Of a stretch of DNA of 10,405 nt, positions 1 through 8,063 are shown one piece after another. The notes under the pieces were generated by a model. That model was given only the letters and a program-made list of their open reading frames with translations. It had not been told where the DNA came from and did no database searches. The stretch is taken from positions 1 to 10,405 of the forward strand of contig JAOXYB010064012.1 in assembly GCA_028565635.1 (NCBI GenBank), in the 5' to 3' direction. Each line of letters starts with the position of its first letter. Within the stretch, counting starts at the first letter, position 1. Made by a program: the position numbers and the translations under genes. Source of the DNA: Phoronis ovalis (lineage: Eukaryota > Phoronida > Phoronidae).

Positions 1-234
1 AATTATGGGTGGTGGGTATAAAATGAAAGTGCCTTCCCCCCCCTCCCCCACTTTTTTTACTGGAACAGCCCTAAGTTAATTTTGCTGGAGACAACATTTC
101 ACACCAATTGAAGAAATAAAATTTAAAAATGTAATTATATTAATTATTGTGTAATTTGATGTTAATACATTCCAAACTATTGCAATTAAAAAAATTTAAA
201 ACGAAACCGGATTTTTTATGTTGTTCTTTTACAG

Positions 235-363
235 TATTCATGTACAGTTTTCTACTAATTATGGACGATCATGGCATTTGCTACATGAAGCTTGTCTTCC
301 TGGAATCTGTGAAGGAACCAGTCAGTTTCTGAATTCACGGTTTAGTCCCAAAGATTTACATGG
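235..363 (+). CDS. RELN: Reelin, internal exon (end of a reelin subrepeat, Asp-box)
   Basis: Seen: a 129-base open exon with an acceptor (tgttcttttacag) before 235 and a donor (GG|gtatgtt) after 363. It enters with one base completing a codon and leaves in phase 2. The translation begins [20 protein letters not shown] and continues to ...[16 protein letters not shown] matches the Asp-box (BNR) pattern S-x-D-x-G-x-x-W, with N in place of D, and is followed by the cysteines usual in a reelin A subrepeat (ACLPGIC). Known: reelin is a secreted matrix glycoprotein of eight repeats, each made of two subrepeats flanking an EGF-like module, and it signals through lipoprotein receptors in vertebrate brain layering. 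Inferred: this is the second half of an A subrepeat. From memory it looks closest to a middle repeat of the vertebrate protein, but the repeat number is not certain. Upstream exons lie outside the window. Confidence 0.93.
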
Positions 364-628
364 GTATGTTTTTTCCTTTCAATGTGTCTTCCTTCTAGAC
401 TATCTTCATGGTGTTTTTTAGAAATAATGCCATCATATGCTATTTTGTTGAATGTCCTGCATAATACAAGATCAAAATGTAAATGTTGCAATTTAAAAGA
501 ATTTTTAGATTTTCTTAAGAGTGAATTTTATTAACAAGTGACTCAAAGTGATAATTAAAAATAAAATGTAAAAACTAAATTTCATAAAATAAAGACTACG
601 GTTCGAGTGAATCTTCCTCATTTTATAG
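364..628 (+). other. Reelin intron
   Basis: This 265-base, AT-rich intron runs from a GTATGT donor to a tttatag acceptor and is in phase 2. Joining its flanking exons gives ...KDLHG-WTHITLPLP... without a stop, and in reelin this is the place where a W-x-x-I-T-x-x-L-P strand is expected. No other feature was seen in it. Confidence 0.85.
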
Positions 629-738
629 TTGGACCCATATAACTCTGCCACTACCATACGCAAGTCTTGTAGATGGGGTCAGATTTCGTTGGCTGCAACA
701 TGACACTGTGTCTGAGAATTCATGGGCTCTTGATAATG
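629..738 (+). CDS. RELN: Reelin, internal exon (RFRW core of subrepeat)
   Basis: Seen: a 110-base exon, phase 2 in and phase 1 out, with acceptor tttatag and donor AATG|gtaggt. The translation runs WTHITLPLPYASLVDGVRFR, then WLQHDTVSENSWALDN. The R-F-R-W-x-Q strand and the closing S-W-A-[IL]-D-N are hallmarks of reelin subrepeats, where the aspartate and its neighbours close the jelly-roll beta-sandwich. The frame is intact and continuous with the exons on both sides. Function as for the previous exon. Very little else fits this motif set. Confidence 0.95.
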
Positions 739-1758
739 GTAGGTAACTATACCTTATGTGTGGAACAATGAATTCATGTTGAAGGTAATGTGTTACGGGT
801 ATCCCATTGTGAATTTTAACAGTTTTGGGAGAAGTCTAGCAGAAAATTAACGAAAACGAAATTTCAATGTTTTGTATTGTTTATTCTTTGTCTTATTGCA
901 CCATGCAAATGAGTTTCTGGTCAACGTCACGACATGATAATTTGTTTATTTTAGTAAGTTATTAATACTGTTTCACTGAAATTAACAAACATCATAATGT
1001 CGTCTATTACGATGTAGAGTGCAGTGTTTTTTCAAACCAACTTTCGGCTTTTTTGCACTTAGAAATCCACATAATATAAATTTGCTTAGTGAGACATAGA
1101 CAGGGTAATTAATCACCCCAGTAACCCAGGTATTTTTAACTAAAATGTGTATTAAAATGTGAGTAGTTGTTTCTTACTGGATGATTGAAGCAAGAATTGA
1201 TCGCAGAATGTTACCAACAGAGTTTCACTTAGATTTTTTTTGAAATCGCGTTTCAGTTGATAGTACAAAGTTTGACTGAAAATAACATTGGCAGGTCTCC
1301 CCAGAGCATTTCGAGGACCATGAATTGCCTATGATATAAGAAATTTTCGGCATGCCAAGAAGTTTGTACTTCAGTGTATAGCATCGCACAGAGCTGCCAT
1401 CTAGTCCATTTTTGTTGTACATAGTCCACACCTAAAATACGGGAATTCTAGTTTGGACGATTTAGTATGATTTTATGAGTTTTCTTAATCAGAAAAAATA
1501 AGGTTATCAGTAAATAAAGATCGCTTGCATAGTTCTGTTTTTGTACACTAAAACATCAATGCTTCTAAACTCATTAAAAAGGGGAAATGTGATTGTTTGT
1601 TATGCGTGACAATCAATAATTTGAAGCAATATGAACTAATCAATGATCTTAGTCTCGCAAAATAATCTTGGCAAGTCTGATCGCAATTCAACAAGCTGAA
1701 TTCATCTATTGGCAAAATTAGTGTCACTGTATCAAGCTGAATAATATTTGTTTTACAG
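739..1758 (+). other. Reelin intron, no other gene seen
   Basis: This intron of about 1.0 kb runs from a GTAGGT donor to a ttgttttacag acceptor and is in phase 1. It is AT-rich. A short open stretch exists on the minus strand (1225-1431), but it has no recognisable motif or splice context and was not accepted as a gene. Nothing else is supported. Confidence 0.8.
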
Positions 1759-1825
1759 TTTTCATTGGTCAATGTCCCCGTGGTTGTTCTGGACATGGTC
1801 ACTGCATCGAGCAGAATACCTGCAG
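1759..1825 (+). CDS. RELN: Reelin, internal exon (start of EGF-like module)
   Basis: Seen: a 67-base exon, phase 1 in and phase 2 out, with donor TGCAG|gtaggt. With the preceding G it reads VFIGQCPRGCSGHGHCIEQN, then TC and a split codon. The spacing C-x3-C-S-G-H-G-x-C-x5-C is the first half of the EGF-like module that follows the A subrepeat in each reelin repeat, and V-x-I-G is the strand leading into it. The second half of the module (the C-x-C-D-x-G-[YF]-x-G part) must be on the next exon, and no such sequence was found on the plus strand in the rest of the window. Either the next intron is longer than about 8.5 kb or the gene is broken here. Confidence 0.94.
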
Positions 1826-2180
1826 GTAGGTTATCCTAAGACATTTGTAACTTCAACAGAGTTGGATTTAGGTAGAGATCATGCGACTATGCAGAAAATT
1901 ACCCCTTTTCTTGTAAAATCAATATCGGATTCCCAAGTTTATCAAAAATAATCCCTTGTCCGTTAAAGATTAAATATCAAGATTCAACTTTTGATTATCT
2001 TTAATCCACCTCTGATTGGAGCATTTATAAAGTGACGGATATTAATGAAACTTGTAAGTGTAGAGAGGTGAAAGTCTAAAAAATCAGGTTTGACAAATTT
2101 AACCCTGTGAACTAGAACAATACTAGTAAACAATTTCGATAGTTTACAGGGAGTTAAGTTGTTTAGCTGCGAAGCAGAAG
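1826..2180. other. Non-coding, probably reelin intron
   Basis: AT-rich sequence after the last visible reelin donor. An 81-codon open stretch on the minus strand (1984-2229) runs into the first copy of the tandem repeat. It has no domain signature and is probably old repeat sequence. No gene is supported. Confidence 0.6.
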
Positions 2181-2517
2181 TTTGGTATGCGATAACAATA
2201 TTTGTAATGTCATTGGCATATTCAAACATTTATCTCTGCAGTTTGCCAGATTAAAAACAGCTTGACTGTACAATGTAATGCCTCGCATTAAACTCCGTAA
2301 CAGTGTCATTTTGTAATGCTGATTTCTTCTGGCAACCTAGGAAATAATTTTACAGGTTCACCTCCTTGTAGAAATGTTATGTAATAATCGATTGCAGCTA
2401 ATCCTTCATATTGTCAGTGACAGTAATAGTTGGAGATACATGTATTCTGCTAATAATCAGTTATTCTATTATGGTTGGATTTCGTGATCTCGTACATGTT
2501 AATATAGCTGATGTTCT
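2181..2517 (+). repeat. Tandem direct repeat, copy 1 (about 337 bp)
   Basis: This copy begins tttggtatgcgata and ends near tgatgttct. It matches the sequence starting at 2536 along its full length, with scattered substitutions and small indels. Shared landmarks include tgtaatgtcattggca, tttatctctgcagtttgcc, gctgatttcttctggcaacc, tatgtaataatcgatt and gctaatccttcatattgtc. Copy 1 is longer than copy 2 by a few short insertions, for example aaaaacag near 2253. No convincing coding frame spans either copy. Confidence 0.9.
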
Positions 2518-2535
2518 TAGCTATTATTTTTCTGA

Positions 2536-2854
2536 TTTGGTATGCGATAAAAATATTTGTAATGTCATTGGCAAATTCAAACTTTTATCTCTGCAGTTTG
2601 CCAGCTTGACTGTATAATGTAATGCCTTGCATAAAACTCTGTAACAATGTAATTTTGTAATGCTGATTTCTTCTGGCAACCTAGGAAGTAATTTCACAGG
2701 TTCGCCACCTAGAAATGCTATGTAATAATCGATTACAGCTAATCCTTCATATTGTCGGTAACAGTAACAGTTGAAGATGCATGTATTCTGCTAATCGGTT
2801 ATTCCATTATGGTTGGCTTTGTGATCCCATATATGTTGATATAACTGATGTTCT
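2536..2854 (+). repeat. Tandem direct repeat, copy 2 (about 319 bp)
   Basis: This is the second copy of the unit, starting 355 bases after copy 1, with an 18-base spacer (2518-2535) between the copies. By eye, most positions are identical. The divergence is spread as point changes plus indels of 1 to 10 bases, so the duplication is old rather than recent. The origin is unknown: either a local duplication of intron sequence or two adjacent copies of an unrecognised non-coding mobile element. Confidence 0.9.
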
Positions 2855-3566
2855 CATATTGGTACAAAATTTACGCAATATTAATATCAGAAGACATTAT
2901 TCATTAATTTTGATGAGATGATGGTATGCTCTTGCGTGATTGGTCCATATATTAATGCAACCAGTAATTAACATTTTAACATCTATACATACTTATAACA
3001 TGTATAACTACTCTGTAGTGTCTGGTCATTGTAAAATCAAATATTGTGTAAAACATTGTGCAATAAAACAAACCAACAGAAGCAAAACAACTCGAATAGT
3101 AACCTTCCATGTTGTTAAATATGAAATCACAAAGTTCCCATATGGTCGAAACTTTCAAAAGAGATGCCTGGACATAAACATCTCTGACTGGACCATTAGT
3201 TACAGTACTACTCTTCAATAAACATGCAGAAATATATAATGTAGTTAAAGCCGAATCTTGTTATTACACAAAAACGTCATAGCCACTTAATGGAAATCAA
3301 TAAGTAACTAAAATAGGTAAAAATAAGAAATAATACATAATTATTCCGTAAAATAAAAGCTTCTTCCCATTGACACCTGTAGTAGTAACATCTTCCAATA
3401 TTTTAGTATTATATTCAAAATGTTCCATTTCTAGTTTAAAAAATGAAAATTCTTAGAAATATTTAATATTAATTATTATTATTACGCACAGAGTTCATGT
3501 AGAACAAAATGAAACAAATAGAAATTGTATTATACATCTATAACCCGCAGATTATAACTGCCAGAA
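2855..3566. other. AT-rich non-coding stretch
   Basis: No gene can be supported here. A minus-strand open stretch (2976-3218) contains a protein-like segment, VTNGPVRDVYVQASLL, but it lacks a clear donor and a family match. Short ATT runs occur near 3468-3486. Confidence 0.5.
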
Positions 3567-3973
3567 TCATCTTTGGTGTATTACGGACCATCTAGCTTGA
3601 TAAGTTATACCCATCCCCAATGGAATCCATTTTTCTGTCACCTTTATCTTTACTAATGCACCACTGTCTCCAGGTTTAGGAAAGGATCACTATTCTGAAT
3701 ACAACTAAGTATTAAAGCATTACAACAACTTAGAATTCTCCAACATCGAATTTTCTGTAACTGCAACTACTTTTCTTCATTTTTGTGCCAGTCAATATTA
3801 GTTTTTTTATGTAATGTTTCAAGTAATCTGGGAAAATGAGCAGGCTCTAAGGACAACAGTGCAACATCAATAAAAGATATTAATATGCTATGAATGTCAC
3901 AAGAAAATGTGCAAGAGACATGTTTGTTACAATTTTCTTGCTCAAATGTACTCTCTTCAGTTTTAGTAGACAC
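3567..3973 (-). pseudogene. Remnant of a trypsin-like (PA clan) serine protease domain
   Basis: Seen: read on the minus strand, 3973-3767 is open and contains ISFIDVALLSLEP (aspartate codon at about 3868). At 3685-3567, in another frame, the sequence reads FPKPGDSGALVKI and, after a few residues, WIPLGMGITY. Between them lie several stops and at least one frame change. Known: in PA-clan serine proteases the catalytic Asp sits in a D-[IV]-A-L-[IL] strand and the catalytic Ser in G-D-S-G-[AG]; many non-digestive members continue with a G-A-L-V strand and a P-L-G-[IM] strand. The order and the roughly 65-residue spacing fit that fold. Inferred: this is a decayed protease domain. The histidine segment was not found upstream, and no flanking exons could be assigned. 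It lies on the same strand as, and about 1.7 kb downstream of, the NTPase-like gene, but the two need not be related. Confidence 0.6.
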
Positions 3974-4130
3974 AGTTTATAGTATGTGGCCACATTTCAT
4001 TTGAACTAAGCACACTTATATTTGTCTTGACTGTGTCATATCCTTAAAAGTATTTCTTAGCAATAATACGTTAACAGAAATAACTGTAAACTTTATTAAT
4101 AATAATGAGACATGCATGTGATATATCCCG

Positions 4131-4291
4131 TCCCCAGTATCTGCGGAGACAGTGAAGTGAATAAAAACCGAACAACTATGAACAGACCAGTTGAACTCAC
4201 AGCTGTATTTCAAACTTTCTCTAGCTATCTGAACTGTGCGTTCAAAGAACATGGTATTTATAGACTCCGAGTGAGCTACGTAAACATGACG
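4131..4291 (+). other. Possible orphan exon (low confidence)
   Basis: Seen: a plus-strand open stretch follows an acceptor-like cccgtccccag, is richer in GC than its surroundings, and ends at a TAA at 4292. The translation includes PVELTAVFQTFSSYLNCAFK and, directly after it, EHGIYRLRVSYVNMT. The alternation of hydrophobic and polar residues with a late G-x-Y-x-[LV]-x-V strand resembles an immunoglobulin-like or PKD-like beta-sandwich. The opposite strand is also open for 124 codons, which weakens the coding argument. It does not look like reelin. It could be an exon of an unrelated gene, a remnant, or chance. Confidence 0.2.
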
Positions 4292-5590
4292 TAAAAGGTA
4301 TCCATGACATTTTTTATTGCCAGGCAATAAGATTATTTTATTAATGGTCGTCAATATCAAGGGGCCACAAGGAAATTTGTTGGAGGTCAAAACATTTAAA
4401 AAAATCTAAATCTGAAATTGGAAATATTAAAAATGAAGTAACAAAGTTACTTGCAGGTCATTCAAAGGTTACAGAGGTCAGTAGCAGCAATCCCAGTCTG
4501 AATAAATCCATCTGTTAGTGCTTGGTACCTTCTCGTTTAATGTTTCAACTTGGCCACTTCTATTTTTGTTTATGATCTTGAAAAGTGGAAGAACGGTTAT
4601 CCCTTTACTTTATATATATATAATGTATATGAAACCCTGGCAAAACCTCAGCCATATGCAACGGCAGCTTAAAATCAAAAAGTGTAACAGTGGACCAGTG
4701 CATCTAGTTAGGTGGGCCAATCACACACAGCCGAATGGATAGAAAAGCTGATCCGTTTGAGGTATGTATTTATTTGCTCTTCTAAATTGAAAGAATCGAA
4801 CTAAAATTGATTATGGCTAAGCCAAGACATTAGATGAGAAGAAACAACACTAACTGATAGATTTATTCAGATTGCAATAACTCTCCACTTTCCTACAATA
4901 GCTACCAATAACTAAATTTGTAATGTTTAATTCTCTCTTATTTTGCTGGTTTAAACTTGTAAACAATATATAATATTAATATATATAATTATTCTACTTA
5001 GAGTGACAAGAATTGTGTATATAGCAAGTCACTGTCTTATTTTTGTAAAACTATAGACTGATTTAACTTCGGTCATATAGTAAAGAAATGTTAGCATAAG
5101 GTTTAAATTAAATGTTATTTTGTATTGATCAGAACTGCTGATGAATGCACAGAAAGAATATATTGTGAGTCAACATTGTTTGTATTAAGTTCATGTGATC
5201 TAATGTAAAATTCGCTTAAATCTAAGCACAGTGCTGTCATCTGGGAATTTAACCTTTAGCTGACATTTTGACCTCGATTGTCGATCCTTTCCATCTGGTT
5301 TGTACTAAGGCGAATGAATAGTTCTTGAGTCGAGATATATTTCATCAATAACTTAATTGAAGAGGTAGCAAATAAAATTTAAAATGACCTTTGCATATAG
5401 ATAATGTGAAACTTGAACAAAGGGCCTCTATGATTTTTAAATGTTTGAAGTAATTTTAGAAGTTTGACCTTTTCTCTTTTGACCTCATGACCCACAATGG
5501 TTAACCCCAAAGTTATCACATTAAATCAAGTATCTTGCCTCTATGAGAAATAGCTTGCAGAAATATGGATAATGTACCACACTAATAGGC

Positions 5591-5610
5591 TTGCTGCTTT
5601 ATAGCAGCAA
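5591..5610. repeat. Short perfect hairpin
   Basis: The arms ttgctgct and agcagcaa are perfectly complementary around a ttat loop. The hairpin lies just downstream of the TAG stop of the minus-strand gene, so it would fall in its 3' untranslated region. There is no U-run or known motif, and its role is unknown. Confidence 0.6.
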
Positions 5611-5624
5611 TCCTAATACAAGAC

Positions 5625-5924
5625 CTAGTTATCAATCAAGTGTTTGAGACTACTGCTCACTAGGTCTTCAGGCATAATGCCAGATCCACTCCACTTAAAA
5701 CTGCTAATTACTTGGTCCAATTTTAATGACGCCTCATTAATTTTTTTTGTGGCATAGGGTGCCTTTAACCAATTTCTTTCATAGGAGCCACGTGAGACTG
5801 GATTTCGACAATTTGGTTACAGTACCAATCCAGGGTTTCCCCTCCTCATACTGCTTGATGGGTGCTCTAATGGCCACCCAAGCACCTTCTGTTACACCCA
5901 GCATTCCTCTCTGAAGTCCATAGC
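5625..5924 (-). CDS. NTPase-like gene, terminal exon: SH3-like barrel (Tudor/chromo-like) domain and stop
   Basis: Seen: in phase 1 the exon reads GYGLQRGMLGVTEGAWVAIR, then APIKQYEEGKPWIGTVTKLS and KSSLTW. Near 5789 the frame changes and continues GSYERNWLKAPYATKKINEA, then SLKLDQVISSFKWSGSGIMP and EDLVSSSLKHLIDN, ending at TAG (5627-5625). The pattern W-V-A-[IV]...W-[IP]-G-x-V...[VL]-x-W-x-x-G-[ST]-Y...W is that of small five-strand barrels such as Tudor, PWWP and chromo barrels, which often bind methylated histone tails or other chromatin ligands. The two halves fit end to end, so a frameshift within one domain is a better reading than two exons. Similar tails, ending in a W-x-x-S-G strand and helix, occur from memory in bivalve proteins of unknown function. 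Fusion to the NTPase rests on phase and strand. Confidence 0.6.
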
Positions 5925-6623
5925 CTAAAATTAAAGATTAGTTTCCTTCAGATAAGTAGCCATTTTGGAACCATGCGGAACATTACTCCGTCACCCTTGC
6001 TCCGGCTTTAAGGTGAATATATATGTTTTTTTGTTTATAACCTTACAGACTACAATTGTCAATATGTAGACAACTACGGAAGACTGTAGACAACTCAGTA
6101 CAGATCTTAGAAACAAAGTTCATTTTGTTTCTTTTTAGGATACTGAATATAACTCCATACTAGCAGACAATTTCACCTTAGTTTAAATGATTGAACATCT
6201 CCTACACTGGCAAACATATGCATGAGCAGACAACTGCGCTGTAGAAGGTAAAATTTCCTTGAACCTCTGCAAATACGTAATAGAGACAATTGACTTGAAG
6301 AAGTAAGTCATTGCAGCAAATCAGATAGTTAAATGCATTTATGCAAATAGGGATAATCCCTCTTAACCCAGAGTTTATACAAACTATACTACCATTTTAA
6401 CTTAAATATATTGCTGGCTTTATAATTGAATTTAATCTGTAACCCGAATTTTATCAGATTACTAAACAGAAATGATTTGGGCTCTGTGAATGGGCTGTCA
6501 CTCTTTCATTATCTAATTTATACTTGTCTAGTAAATACTCCCCTAAACAAATGATGAGCTAGAATAAACTATTACGGATTCTGATTTACATGATTAACCT
6601 ACAATCAATAATTACATGTTTAC
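5925..6623 (-). other. Intron of the minus-strand gene
   Basis: This intron of about 700 bases runs from gtaaac (6623) to the acceptor taatctttaattttag (5925), in phase 1. It is AT-rich. A plus-strand acceptor-like site near 6048 is followed by about 40 open codons without motifs and was not accepted as an exon. Confidence 0.5.
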
Positions 6624-6828
6624 GAAACGCTACAACTATAATAACTAAAATTACATCATCTTTCGAATCATATGCATATATGTCGCTGTGCTCTTTCTCT
6701 GTTTCTAAAATTACGACATCTAAGTCTTTGTCCACTTCACTATGGCCATCTCTCTCATGCATGTGCTTCATTAATTATTTCTACATCATTAATGTCTCTT
6801 GCTTCTTCACAAGTCTTGCTTTTATTGT
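6624..6828 (-). CDS. NTPase-like gene, acidic exon with SUMO-interacting-like motifs
   Basis: Seen: after the acceptor ctttatag the phase-1 frame reads DNKSKTCEEARDINDVEIIN, then EAHA up to a TGA at 6757. One base over, it continues ERDGHSEVDKDLDVVILETE, then KEHSDIYAYDSKDDVILV and on to TTTC|gtaaac (an alternative end is GAT|gtaatt at 6655). Three motifs, DVEII, DVVIL and DVILV, have four residues rich in V/I/L beside acidic residues, which is the known SUMO-interacting pattern. Acidic, disordered composition is typical of such regions. Total length 205 is one more than a multiple of three, consistent with one inserted base. Inferred role: binding SUMO-modified partners in the nucleus. Confidence 0.5.
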
Positions 6829-7140
6829 CTATAAAGATCATTAAAGGAAAATGTAAGTGCACATGTAATGACACGACAAAAAATTATCATTATGTTTCAA
6901 GTTGCAAAGTACAGCTGCCTGCAATGGATGGGGAAGGGCATATAAAATGTTCCAGCAATAAGTAGATGAAGAAAGTTTACGTGAAAGAAGAGTTGCTTCT
7001 GATCTGTTTATGTGTCTTAGCTATTTGTCTAAGCTTTGTATTACTACACATTTACATCCCTACTGGATTAACAGTCTACTGTGATTCAAAATTACAATGT
7101 GATATATAGCAAGAGGAATAACATCAAAATTTGGTTGTAC
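6829..7140 (-). other. Intron of the minus-strand gene
   Basis: This 312-base intron runs from donor gtacaa to acceptor ttaatgatctttatag, in phase 1. It contains an excellent but apparently unused acceptor (cccttccccatccattgcag, about 6941-6922). The sequence after that acceptor hits a stop within ten codons in phase 1 and has no donor. Confidence 0.5.
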
Positions 7141-7254
7141 CTGTTTTAGTCTTCTTATTTCCACAAGTTCCTGGGTTGTCTGTTGTACCATTTTTCATAC
7201 TTAGCTTTCTTTTCGCTTTAGGAGCTGTTGGCTCTGATAATGATTGTTCTGATA
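7141..7254 (-). CDS. NTPase-like gene, lysine-rich linker exon (NLS-like)
   Basis: Seen: a 114-base exon, phase 1 on both sides, with acceptor attttttttcaag and donor ACAG|gtacaa. With the split codon it reads VSEQSLSEPTAPKAKRKLSM, then KNGTTDNPGTCGNKKTKT. The frame is intact. PKAKRKLS and NKKTK are basic clusters in a Ser/Thr/Pro-rich, disordered setting and together resemble a bipartite nuclear localisation signal. Inferred: a flexible linker that sends the protein to the nucleus, consistent with the barrel domain that follows. The composition is typical of linkers, so homology alone could not identify it. Confidence 0.6.
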
Positions 7255-7652
7255 CTTGAAAAAAATATTTTCTATTAATATACATCAAAGTGGAAAGATC
7301 GTACAATCGGGACAACTTCAGTGGGATTTCCCAAATAGAATTAATACAGGATGCAAGTATTGCAGTCTAATATGTATGTTTATTTATTAAGTAAAAGGCT
7401 ACAAATTACAGATCATCAATTACAGGTAAACTTTAATAATTTTATCAACAATGTGAGCATGAAACAGAAAATCTTTGGGACAAACCTTCCAAAAAATTGT
7501 TTCACTTTTAAACACATTTTATACATTTATTAAATATCATTTTTATAACTTTGTTTTAATATTTTTCTACATTTTCAAATAGAATTATCAAAATTTCAAT
7601 ATATTGTATTGTTAGAAATCTCTTTCAAATTATTTTGATTTTATGCACTTAC

Positions 7653-7716
7653 ATGTATTTAAACACGGAAATTACATGTTCATACAAACCCAATAGTAAC
7701 TCAGGATTCCCATAGC
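7653..7716 (-). other. Possible additional small exon, low confidence
   Basis: Between cttttgatccag and a perfect gtaagt donor lie 64 bases that in phase 1 read GYGNPELLLGLYEHVISVFK, then Y. The donor is as strong as any in the locus, but the length breaks the phase-1 chain by one base. It could be an alternative exon, an exon with an indel like its neighbours, or chance. Confidence 0.25.
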
Positions 7717-7949
7717 CTGGATCAAAAGCCTTTTGGTTTGGTATATTTCTTTCTGTCTTTGACCATTTTAATTTGTACCATCAATTATTGCTCAAAAAAT
7801 ATATTTTTGATCTATGAAATTGCTAAGTTTAAAAAGCTGCAAAAGCATAGCAAATGTTCCATACCAAATAGTAAATTACCAATATATCTAGGGAAGGCCC
7901 CAAATCATTTTTTCCATTATTTTGAATATTAAACTAAATGTAACATTAC

Positions 7950-7964
7950 CATTTCCACCCTCCT
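7950..7964 (-). CDS. Candidate 15-nt microexon of the NTPase-like gene
   Basis: Acceptor attttttcaaatctcag precedes and donor gtaatg follows exactly 15 bases (AGGAGGGTGGAAATG). Phase 1 on both sides gives EEGGN and joins the ATTG end of exon 3 to the G|TA TCA start of the exon at 7254 without disturbing the frame. Acidic, glycine-rich microexons of this kind usually adjust linker length. It is supported by splice signals and phase only, with no homology. Confidence 0.4.
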
Positions 7965-8063
7965 CTGAGATTTGAAAAAATAAATTATATAAACTCTTTC
8001 ATATAATGTTCATTAGTTTTTAAAGTTTTTATTCAATTTAAAAATTAGATAATAATTCTTTAC

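Larger units (their letters stand above)
3974..5624. other. AT-rich non-coding stretch with simple repeats
   Basis: No complete gene is visible. There are AT-rich simple tracts at about 4611-4624 and 4967-4990. A possible orphan exon lies at about 4131-4291 (listed separately). A tract near 5250-5530 is rich in tttgacct and gacctc words and looks like repeat-derived sequence, but no element boundaries could be set. No clear AATAAA was found just downstream of the minus-strand stop at 5625. Confidence 0.5.

Noticed and set aside
37-58. Poly-C/poly-T tract near the left edge
   Set aside because: Low-complexity intronic sequence of the kind common in such genomes; no function supported.
1225-1431. 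68-codon open stretch on the minus strand in the reelin intron
   Set aside because: No motif, no splice context and a composition like the surrounding intron. An open stretch of this length is expected by chance.
1984-2229. 81-codon open stretch on the minus strand
   Set aside because: It runs across the boundary of the tandem repeat and shows no domain signature. Probably chance in old repeat sequence.
2349-2400. Acceptor-like tttacag inside tandem copy 1, considered as the next reelin exon
   Set aside because: In the needed phase it reaches a stop after five codons and has no EGF pattern. The same is true of the second copy.
2976-3218. Minus-strand open stretch containing VTNGPVRDVYVQASLL
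   Set aside because: Locally protein-like, but there is no good donor, no family match, and a competing open frame on the other strand.
4016-4390. 124-codon open stretch on the minus strand, the longest uninterrupted frame in the window
   Set aside because: Irregular composition, no recognisable motif, and it overlaps a more protein-like frame on the plus strand. Length alone is not enough.
4518-4742. Plus-strand open stretch with a hydrophobic start, considered as a small secreted or membrane protein
   Set aside because: It includes a TATATA simple repeat and has no splice sites or homology clue.
6049-6180. Plus-strand acceptor-like site followed by about 40 open codons, considered as the missing reelin exon
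   Set aside because: The translation lacks the C-x-C-D-x-G pattern required to finish the EGF-like module.
6922-6941. Very strong acceptor-like sequence on the minus strand (cccttccccatccattgcag)
   Set aside because: The phase-1 frame after it stops within ten codons, no donor follows, and the neighbouring exons already join in phase without it.
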